The notes under the pieces are model-generated. The model saw only the letters and a list, made by a program, of their open reading frames with translations. It was not told where the DNA came from and searched no databases. This document shows, piece after piece, positions 1-3,882 of a stretch of 9,632 nucleotides of DNA. The stretch spans positions 1-9,632 of the forward strand of contig CAYIJG010000039.1 of the NCBI GenBank assembly GCA_964363685.1. The letters are read 5' to 3'. Position 1 is the first letter of the stretch, and each line of letters begins with the position of its first letter. Source of the stretch: XYD2-FULL-39-9 sp964363685 (lineage in GTDB: Bacteria; Patescibacteriota; Patescibacteriia; Magasanikbacterales; GWA2-37-8). The translations under genes and the position numbers were made by a program.

Positions 1-1
1 A

Positions 2-67
2 ATAGGCGCTTGCGATAAACTTCGGTTTATCAAAAGTTCTGAAAGGATAGAAAAAATTGTTGTGTAA
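2..67 (+). CDS. possible C-terminal end of an upstream gene (partial)
   Basis: Frame 2 is open from the window edge to a TAA at 65-67 and reads IGACDKLRFIKSSERIEKIVV, 21 codons. The other two forward frames stop within the first 18 bases. The peptide has the mix of charged and aliphatic residues expected of a real protein end, and a terminator-like hairpin lies 48 bases after the stop, in the right place to end a + strand transcript. The piece is too short to assign a family or function. A perfect 7-bp stem with a TTCG loop (14-31) lies inside it. It may simply be a chance open frame. Confidence 0.38.
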   Translation: MGACDKLRFIKSSERIEKIVV

Positions 68-92
68 TCTTTGTCACATTTGTGTAGTTAAT

Positions 93-112
93 CCTGCCTG
101 CCGGTAGGCAGG
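93..112. repeat. palindromic repeat A, copy 1
   Basis: CCTGCCTGCCGGTAGGCAGG is an almost perfect inverted repeat able to form a GC-rich hairpin. An identical copy lies at 220-239. This copy sits between the possible upstream gene end and the terminator hairpin. Short palindromes of this kind are scattered through many Patescibacteria genomes; that is recalled knowledge, not a search result. Confidence 0.8.
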
Positions 113-114
113 GC

Positions 115-145
115 AAAAGCCATCTTTAGGGTGGCTTTTGTTTTA
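115..145 (+). terminator. rho-independent terminator candidate
   Basis: AAAAGCCA (115-122) pairs perfectly with TGGCTTTT (132-139) around a 9-nt loop, followed by GTTTTAT. It lies downstream of the putative gene end at 67 and upstream of the tRNA promoter, which fits a transcription boundary. The U-tract is short and broken by one G, so efficiency is uncertain. The stem has A/T on the outside, so it could also terminate weakly in the other direction. Confidence 0.55.
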
Positions 146-161
146 TAGCTCATTTTACCTC

Positions 162-190
162 TTGATTTTTTAATCTATTTTTGCTAAACT
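162..190 (+). promoter_or_regulatory. putative sigma-70-type promoter of the tRNA locus
   Basis: TTGATT at 162-167 (4 of 6 to TTGACA) is separated by 17 bases from TAAACT at 185-190 (4 of 6 to TATAAT). TGC directly upstream of the -10 gives an extended -10 motif. Predicted transcription would start near 197, about 12 bases before the tRNA-like sequence at 209. It follows the terminator at 115-145 and precedes all the tRNA sequences, so it could drive the whole locus. The call rests on pattern only. Confidence 0.4.
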
Positions 191-219
191 TTACTTTGAA
201 ATTCAAAAGGGCGGCTAGC

Positions 220-239
220 CCTGCCTGCCGGTAGGCAGG
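220..239. repeat. palindromic repeat A, copy 2, inside tRNA-Ile relic
   Basis: Identical to 93-112 over all 20 bases. It interrupts the tRNA-Ile copy exactly between tRNA bases 11 and 12 (GGGCGGCTAGC then TCAGATGGT) with no tRNA base lost. No target-site duplication longer than one ambiguous base is visible. Confidence 0.85.
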
Positions 240-247
240 TCAGATGG

Positions 248-307
248 TCCCGATTTCGACATCGGTCGAAATCGAGGATCCGCGATCCCGAGTACTCGGG
301 ATCGGGA
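248..307. repeat. 60-nt composite palindromic element in tRNA relic
   Basis: The ends form a 7-bp inverted repeat, TCCCGAT (248-254) and ATCGGGA (301-307). Inside are a 10-bp perfect stem with an ATCG loop (251-260 with 265-274) and a 22-bp perfect palindrome centred on GAGTACTC (283-304). The element splits the D-loop sequence of the tRNA-Ile copy. Nested symmetry suggests one palindrome inserted in or beside another, but the order cannot be read from one copy. No open reading frame fits within it. Confidence 0.75.
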
Positions 308-317
308 TTAGGGCGCG

Positions 318-332
318 CCCGCCTAGGCGGGT
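318..332. repeat. palindromic repeat B, copy 1, at the anticodon of tRNA-Ile relic
   Basis: CCCGCCTAGGCGGG is a perfect 14-bp palindrome; with the following T it is identical to 544-558. Here it replaces eight tRNA bases, including the anticodon GAT. As RNA it could form a 5-bp stem closed by a CUAG loop, about the size of an anticodon stem. Confidence 0.85.
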
Positions 333-356
333 AATGACGAAGTTAAAAATATTTAT

Positions 357-430
357 GGGCGGCTAGCTCAGATGGTTAGAGCGCGTCACTGATAATGACG
401 AGGTCGGAGGTTCGATTCCCCCGCCGCCCA
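357..430 (+). tRNA. tRNA-Ile (GAT)
   Basis: This gene gives a full cloverleaf of 74 bases. Acceptor GGGCGGC (357-363) pairs with GCCGCCC (423-429), with discriminator A430. The anticodon stem CGTCA/TGACG (384-388, 396-400) encloses loop CTGATAA with anticodon GAT at 391-393, which reads isoleucine AUC and AUU. The T loop is TTCGATT (411-417). The T stem, GGAGG with CCCCC, has one A-C mismatch at its middle pair. CCA is not encoded, so the 3' end would need CCA-adding enzyme. It lies 19 bases before tRNA-Val and downstream of a broken copy of itself; the three may share one transcript. Confidence 0.95.
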
Positions 431-449
431 CAATAAATTCTCCTAAAGC

Positions 450-523
450 GGGCAATTAGCTCAGTTGGTTAGAGCACTTGCATGACATGCAAGGGGTCAG
501 AGGTTCAAATCCTCTATTGCCCA
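450..523 (+). tRNA. tRNA-Val (GAC)
   Basis: This gene gives a complete 74-base cloverleaf. Acceptor GGGCAAT (450-456) pairs with ATTGCCC (516-522), with discriminator A523. The anticodon stem CTTGC/GCAAG (477-481, 489-493) has loop ATGACAT, giving anticodon GAC at 484-486, which reads valine GUC and GUU. The T arm is AGAGG-TTCAAAT-CCTCT with all five pairs intact. CCA is not encoded. A tRNA remnant starts three bases after the gene, at 526. Confidence 0.95.
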
Positions 524-525
524 CA

Positions 526-589
526 GGTTAGAGCGTCGCATTGCCCGCCTAGGCGGGTGAGGTCAGCCGTTCAAATCGGCTCGGACCCA
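526..589 (+). pseudogene. tRNA remnant lacking its 5' part and anticodon
   Basis: The 3' end is clearly tRNA: T arm AGCCG (565-569), loop TTCAAAT (570-576), CGGCT (577-581), then acceptor strand CGGACCC (582-588) and A589. The matching 5' strand GGGTCCG and the first part of the D arm are absent; the sequence begins at GGTTAGAGC (526-534), directly behind tRNA-Val. The anticodon arm begins TCGCATT and then runs into repeat B (544-558), so the anticodon is gone and the original amino acid identity cannot be told. It is not the Ile or Val gene, because acceptor and T stem differ. A working tRNA from this locus is very unlikely. Confidence 0.8.
544..558. repeat. palindromic repeat B, copy 2, at the anticodon of a second tRNA relic
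   Basis: CCCGCCTAGGCGGGT, identical to 318-332. It is preceded by GCATTG and followed by GAGGTC, so it takes the place of the anticodon and the 3' half of the anticodon stem. Flanks differ from those of copy 1, so the two are not parts of one simple duplication. Confidence 0.85.
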
Positions 590-630
590 CATATAGTAAA
601 TAGATTGGTTTTATTTTTTACTAAACTGTG

Positions 631-666
631 TTAACTTAAATACTAAGTATTTATTATTAATATAAT
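631..666 (+). promoter_or_regulatory. putative promoter close to the start of the 670 gene
   Basis: TATAAT, an exact -10 consensus, lies at 661-666, only three bases before the ATG at 670. An alternative -10, TATTAA (655-660), stands 18 bases behind TTAACT (631-636). Either would give a transcript starting at or within a few bases of the ATG. No Shine-Dalgarno sequence precedes this ATG. A leaderless mRNA is therefore plausible, but the region is so AT-rich that chance matches are expected. Confidence 0.3.
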
Positions 667-669
667 TTT

Positions 670-1293
670 ATGAGCAGAGAAATAGCAGGGTCAGACGCCG
701 AACTTTTTTCTTCAGGTGAGGCAAAAAAAACTCTTGATGCCCTGGCTCTGGCTGTAAAAGAGTTACAAAGAGGAAATGATCCTAGCCAGTTACTTAAGGA
801 GAATCCTTTAGCGGCAAAAATGTTGGAGCTTCTTAGGAATAATTTACAAAGCCCTGATGCTAATAGAGAACCGAAGGTGGCGGATGTCAAAGAAAAAAAA
901 GAACCTGAAAAATTTCCTCAAGAGTTAAGTGAAGCTTGGAATATGCTAGATCAAGACAACTTTAAACAGGATTTAGAAAATAACTTTATTCCGTCTGTAA
1001 AAAAACAAGGCTGGGATTGTGAACCAGCTATTGGTAGTATGTACTTAGTGTTACTACGGCGAGATTCTACTACGGCTTTCCTTTTGCCTTATTTAGGAAA
1101 ACGGTCTAACCTTTATAAGTCTGAGCTGTTTGATTGTGAAGGTACTGGTAGGGCAGTGACACAATGTATTATGCCCGCTGAATTGTCTTGTCAGGAGGGA
1201 AGGACTATGGATAAAAGTATAAAAATGCTAGATAGTGTATCCATTGAAGCCGTATTCAATGTGGTTAAAAAAGGTAAAATAAGGTCAACTTAA
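670..1293 (+). CDS. hypothetical cytoplasmic protein, 207 aa
   Basis: I do not recognise the family. The protein has no signal peptide or membrane segment. Residues 15-60 look helical (EAKKTLDALALAVKELQ, then a second helix near 47-60). A charged Lys/Glu/Pro linker follows at about 65-85, then a compact-looking C-terminal part from about 90 that carries GWDCEPAIGSMYLVLLRR (114-131), the segment LLPYLGKRSNLYKSELFDCE (138-157) and VTQCIMPAEL (163-172). The alternating hydrophobic pattern near 122-143 suggests beta strands. Four cysteines (117, 156, 166, 174) are spread without a metal-site pattern. The ATG is the only upstream candidate start and has no ribosome binding site. The gene is separated by 128 bases from lepB, which seems to have its own promoter, so it is probably a single-gene transcript. 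Confidence 0.8.
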   Translation: MSREIAGSDAELFSSGEAKKTLDALALAVKELQRGNDPSQLLKENPLAAKMLELLRNNLQSPDANREPKVADVKEKKEPEKFPQELSEAWNMLDQDNFKQDLENNFIPSVKKQGWDCEPAIGSMYLVLLRRDSTTAFLLPYLGKRSNLYKSELFDCEGTGRAVTQCIMPAELSCQEGRTMDKSIKMLDSVSIEAVFNVVKKGKIRST

Positions 1294-1339
1294 CTTCAAT
1301 TTATTTAAGCTTCAAAACCTCGGTTCAGTAGAGTTTGGT

Positions 1340-1363
1340 GCTCAGAGGAGCTTGTTTATTTTA
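1340..1363 (+). terminator. weak terminator candidate after the 670 gene
   Basis: GCTC (1340-1343) and GAGC (1348-1351) form a 4-bp stem with an AGAG loop, followed by TTGTTTATTTTA. The stem is short, so this is at best a weak terminator. It lies between the hypothetical gene and the lepB promoter, where a transcript end would be expected. Confidence 0.22.
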
Positions 1364-1364
1364 C

Positions 1365-1393
1365 TTGCAAAATCATCAAATCTACTGTAATAT
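1365..1393 (+). promoter_or_regulatory. putative promoter of lepB-hisS
   Basis: TTGCAA (1365-1370, 4 of 6 to consensus) is followed after 17 bases by TAATAT (1388-1393, 4 of 6), with TG immediately before the -10. Transcription would start near 1400, about 22 bases before the ATG at 1422. This argues against the longer lepB reading frame that begins at 1335, upstream of the promoter. Confidence 0.42.
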
Positions 1394-1421
1394 ATTCGTA
1401 TCTTATATTTCAAATTATTCT

Positions 1422-2042
1422 ATGTCAGAAGGGGAAATACCTGAAGAAAAAAAACCTAGTTTTAAAAAATCACTCTTAGCCTCTTTTGGCAGTATTGGCT
1501 TGTTTTTGTTGGAGCTCATAAAAGTAGCGGTTTTGGCTGGTATTACGATTGCTTTGGTTAGGTATTTTTTATTTAAGCCGTTTTATGTCAAAGGGGCCTC
1601 TATGGAGCCGAATTTTTTTGATAAAGAATACTTAATTGTTGATGAGTTAAGTTATAGATTTCGCGCCCCGCAAAGAGGTGAGGTAGTGGTGTTTAAATAT
1701 CCGGAGAATCCAAAAGAATTTTTCTTAAAAAGAATTATTGGTTTGCCTGGCGAGAGAGTAAAAGTCTCAGAAGGCAAAGTGACAATCTATAATCAAGCCC
1801 ACCCGGAAGGGGTAATTTTAGATGAATCATATTTACCAGCCGATTTATTGACCAGCGGCGATCGTACTTATGTGCCTCTCACCGACAAACAATATTTTGT
1901 GATGGGGGATAATCGTCCAAATAGTTATGACTCGCGTCGATTTGGCGCCGTAGACAAGAGCTTGGTAGTTGGTCGAGTATTTTTTAGAGGTTGGCCTCTC
2001 AATCGTGCCGAACTTCTCTCTGAGCCAAAACTCAATATTTAA
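1422..2042 (+). CDS. lepB: signal peptidase I
   Basis: Membrane-bound serine protease (S26 family) that removes signal peptides from exported proteins at the outer face of the cytoplasmic membrane. The 206-residue chain has a cytoplasmic N-terminus (1-20), one membrane helix (about 22-47), then the catalytic domain. Box B, KGASMEPNF, holds the nucleophile Ser60. Box D, FFLKRIIGLPGE, holds the general base Lys103. Box E, MGDNRPNSYDSRRFG (161-175), completes the family signature. One membrane helix and about 200 residues are usual for Gram-positive-type enzymes. The frame extends upstream to 1335, but I chose the ATG at 1422: the upstream 29 residues are cysteine- and aromatic-rich and unlike LepB, and a promoter lies in that stretch. 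No clear Shine-Dalgarno precedes either ATG. hisS begins 18 bases downstream, so the two are probably co-transcribed. The secreted proteins at 3883 and 5910 are possible substrates. Confidence 0.95.
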   Translation: MSEGEIPEEKKPSFKKSLLASFGSIGLFLLELIKVAVLAGITIALVRYFLFKPFYVKGASMEPNFFDKEYLIVDELSYRFRAPQRGEVVVFKYPENPKEFFLKRIIGLPGERVKVSEGKVTIYNQAHPEGVILDESYLPADLLTSGDRTYVPLTDKQYFVMGDNRPNSYDSRRFGAVDKSLVVGRVFFRGWPLNRAELLSEPKLNI

Positions 2043-2060
2043 TTAAAAATTATTAAAGAT

Positions 2061-3482
2061 ATGTTGAAGAAAAAAATAGAAAAGAAAAAATTTGTAAAAA
2101 GACCAAAGCTTGAAAAAAATAAATCTAAAACTGAAACAAAAAATGAGTCAGGTAGTAGTGGTAAAAAAGCCTATAATTTATTGCGAGGCATGCACGATAC
2201 TTTGCCTAAAGATGAAAAGTATTGGAAAGCCCTATACCACAAAGCTGAAGATTTGGCTGAACACTTTCAGTTTGGTCGCATTGAAACCCCTCTTTTAGAG
2301 GAAGCAAATTTATTTATTCGTTCTATTGGCAAGGGCACGGATGTGGTAGATAAAGAAATGTATGTCTTTGAAGATAGAGATAGTAATAGAGTCACCTTAC
2401 GTCCTGAAAATACCGCGGCAATAGTGAGAGCTTATATTATGCACGGAATGTGGAATATGGTGCAGCCTGTAAAAATGTGGTATTGGGGTTCAATGTTTAG
2501 GTATGACCGCCCTCAAGCTGGAAGATTTAGACAATTCAATCAAGTAGGTTTTGAGACAATCGGCGATCCAGATCCTGTGCAAGACGCAGAATTAATTCTT
2601 CTTGCTTATAATTTCTTCAAAGACATGGGCTTGCCGGTTGAGATTCACATCAATAGTATTGGCATGCCAGAAGAACGACAAAAGTACAAAATTGCTCTAG
2701 TGGAATATTACAGAAGCAAACGAAGCTATTTATGTGATGATTGCAAACAAAGATTAAATAAAAACCCAATGCGTCTTTTGGATTGTAAACAAGAAAGATG
2801 TCAGCCAATTAAAGAAGAAGCGCCACAAATTATTTCTTGGTTAGAAGAAGAGTCAAAAAATCATTTCACCAAAGTTTTGGAATATCTGGATGAGTTAGGT
2901 GTGCCGTATAGCTTAAAACCAAACTTAGTGCGTGGCTTAGATTATTATACTCGCACTGTTTTTGAAGTTTTTCCTGTTGCTAATGAAAATGAAGCGATAG
3001 AGCCAGGATCACAAAGCGCTTTGGGCGGTGGTGGCCGGTATGATTTACTAGTAGAAGAGATGGGTGGAAAGTCTACGCCAGCCGCCGGATTTTCTCTAGG
3101 TATTGAAAGAGCGGTTTCTGCTTTGAAACAGTATTATGATGCCAAACAGATGAAATTTGCTAGCCAACCTCTGGATGCCTTTATGGCGCAGTTAGGCGAC
3201 CAAGCTCGCCGTCGAGCGCTAAAGACAATTAATGACCTGCGCGCTTCCGGTCTTAAGATTGCCTATAATTTCTCCAAGAATTCCCTTAAGGGTCAATTAG
3301 AAACAGCTAATAGTTTGCAAGTTCCTTATGCTTTAATTTTGGGTCAAAAGGAAGTGCAGGACGGGACAATTATTGTCCGAGACATGGAATCAGGTGTCCA
3401 AGAAATTGTTGATCAGAAAAAAGTTGAACATTTGTTAAAAAAGAAATTAACCAGGTTTGACGAAGACAAAAAAAAGATGTAA
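2061..3482 (+). CDS. hisS: histidyl-tRNA synthetase with Lys-rich N-terminal extension
   Basis: Cytoplasmic class II aminoacyl-tRNA synthetase that charges tRNA-His with histidine using ATP. The core starts at about residue 38 (YNLLRGMHDTLP). It then shows TLRPENTA (112-119; the family usually has RPEGT, here Asn117), the motif 2 loop MFRYDRPQAGRFRQF (145-159), the insertion segment with Cys225, 228, 242 and 247 (LCDDCKQRL, LLDCKQERC), the histidine signature RGLDYYTRTVFE (291-302), GGGGRYD (322-328) and motif 3 AAGFSLGIER (341-350). The C-terminal anticodon-binding domain runs from about 371 to 460. At 473 residues it is some 40-50 longer than typical bacterial enzymes because of 36 extra N-terminal residues with 14 lysines, plus a charged tail (KKKLTRFDEDKKKM). 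The next Met (44) would cut off the conserved start, so the first ATG stands. There is no clear Shine-Dalgarno. The gene lies 18 bases after lepB. Confidence 0.96.
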   Translation: MLKKKIEKKKFVKRPKLEKNKSKTETKNESGSSGKKAYNLLRGMHDTLPKDEKYWKALYHKAEDLAEHFQFGRIETPLLEEANLFIRSIGKGTDVVDKEMYVFEDRDSNRVTLRPENTAAIVRAYIMHGMWNMVQPVKMWYWGSMFRYDRPQAGRFRQFNQVGFETIGDPDPVQDAELILLAYNFFKDMGLPVEIHINSIGMPEERQKYKIALVEYYRSKRSYLCDDCKQRLNKNPMRLLDCKQERCQPIKEEAPQIISWLEEESKNHFTKVLEYLDELGVPYSLKPNLVRGLDYYTRTVFEVFPVANENEAIEPGSQSALGGGGRYDLLVEEMGGKSTPAAGFSLGIERAVSALKQYYDAKQMKFASQPLDAFMAQLGDQARRRALKTINDLRASGLKIAYNFSKNSLKGQLETANSLQVPYALILGQKEVQDGTIIVRDMESGVQEIVDQKKVEHLLKKKLTRFDEDKKKM

Positions 3483-3494
3483 AATTAATCAAGA

Positions 3495-3558
3495 ATTATA
3501 CGAATGGGCTTTGGAGCCCCACGAATAACTCGAATGTCAATATTCGCATAATTCGTGG
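3495..3558. repeat. overlapping inverted repeats between hisS and rpsU
   Basis: The 130-base gap after hisS contains several nested hairpins. GGGCT (3506-3510) pairs with AGCCC (3515-3519). CCACGAAT (3519-3526) pairs with ATTCGTGG (3551-3558) and encloses CGAAT/ATTCG (3531-3535, 3542-3546). As an alternative, ATTATACGAAT (3495-3505) is complementary to ATTCGCATAAT (3542-3552) at 10 of 11 positions. The ACGAAT/ATTCGT unit thus recurs and allows mutually exclusive folds. No U-tract follows directly, so it is not an obvious terminator. It may be a palindromic repeat family or part of a structured leader of rpsU. Confidence 0.65.
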
Positions 3559-3601
3559 GCGCGTAGCGCTATTTGTTTCATTCATAAATTATAAAGAAAG
3601 C

Positions 3602-3607
3602 GAGGTG
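3602..3607 (+). promoter_or_regulatory. strong Shine-Dalgarno sequence of rpsU
   Basis: GAGGTG ends five bases before the ATG at 3613 and matches six consecutive positions of the consensus AAGGAGGTGATC complementary to the 16S 3' end. It is the only clear Shine-Dalgarno sequence in front of the six gene starts in this window. Confidence 0.75.
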
Positions 3608-3612
3608 GACTT

Positions 3613-3852
3613 ATGTCAGAAGTAAAACGAAAGAAAAATGAATCCTTTGAAGCCTTCATGCGTCGCGTTAAAAAGCGATGGCAACAGTCTGGTAAAATCT
3701 TACAAGTCAAGAAGATTCAATTTTACGAACGTCCAAAAAATAAAAACATGCGCAAAAAAAGCGCGTTGCATCGTTTGGCCATGTCTCAGAAGATTGAATA
3801 CTTGAAAAAGATTGGACAGATGCCAGAAGAAACAAAAAGATTCGGCAGATAA
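3613..3852 (+). CDS. rpsU: 30S ribosomal protein bS21
   Basis: Small basic protein of the 30S platform, near the 3' end of 16S rRNA, involved in translation initiation. The chain has 79 residues. The core follows the family pattern: KKNESFEAFMRRVKKRWQQS (7-26) corresponds to the conserved GES-x-x-x-A-hRRFKR region, and GKILQVKKIQFYERP (27-41) to the 'REFYEKP' region, followed by the basic stretch KNKNMRKKSALHR. The C-terminal 25 residues (EYLKKIGQMPEETKRFGR at the end) extend beyond short forms of the family. Start choice is firm because of the Shine-Dalgarno at 3602-3607. It is flanked by hisS 130 bases upstream and the pilin-domain gene 30 bases downstream. Confidence 0.88.
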   Translation: MSEVKRKKNESFEAFMRRVKKRWQQSGKILQVKKIQFYERPKNKNMRKKSALHRLAMSQKIEYLKKIGQMPEETKRFGR

Positions 3853-3882
3853 TAAGTTTATTTTAATATATTCCATTGTCCC

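Larger units (their letters stand above)
209..340 (+). pseudogene. broken tRNA-Ile copy with three palindromic insertions
   Basis: Read without its insertions, this stretch repeats the first 45 bases of the intact tRNA-Ile gene at 357-401, except for eight bases lost at the anticodon. Blocks 209-219, 240-248, 309-317 and 333-340 match 357-367, 368-376, 377-385 and 394-401 with one mismatch in 37 positions (G312 for A380). Between them lie repeat A (220-239, after tRNA base 11), a 60-nt composite palindrome (249-308, in the D loop) and CCCGCCTAGGCGGGT (318-332), which replaces TCACTGAT, the strand containing the GAT anticodon. The copy lacks the variable region, T arm and 3' acceptor strand, so it cannot be a working tRNA. 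The near identity to the intact neighbour implies a recent partial duplication. Confidence 0.85.

Noticed and set aside
14..31. GATAAAC-TTCG-GTTTATC hairpin as a terminator
   Set aside because: The stem is perfect but followed by CAAAAG-type sequence, with no T-run after it. It also lies inside the possible coding end, so it is recorded only as a hairpin.
93..332. CRISPR array
   Set aside because: The repeats are different palindromes, irregularly spaced, and the sequence between them is tRNA-derived or unique without regular spacers.
318..558. Repeat B copies as tRNA introns
   Set aside because: At 318-332 the element replaces tRNA bases rather than adding to them, and both host tRNAs are broken elsewhere, so removing the element would not restore a tRNA.
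526..589. Split or permuted tRNA, with the 5' half encoded elsewhere in the window
   Set aside because: The required acceptor strand GGGTCCG was not found, and the anticodon is missing because repeat B occupies its place. A relic is simpler.
657..890. Reverse-strand open frame opposite the start of the 670 gene
   Set aside because: The forward frame is longer, has balanced composition and its own promoter-like signal. The reverse frame is a shadow of it.
1335..1421. Longer lepB start at ATG 1335
   Set aside because: The extra 29 residues (Cys/Tyr/Ile-rich) do not resemble LepB N-termini, and a -35/-10 pair at 1365-1393 lies inside this stretch. ATG 1422 gives a normal-length enzyme.
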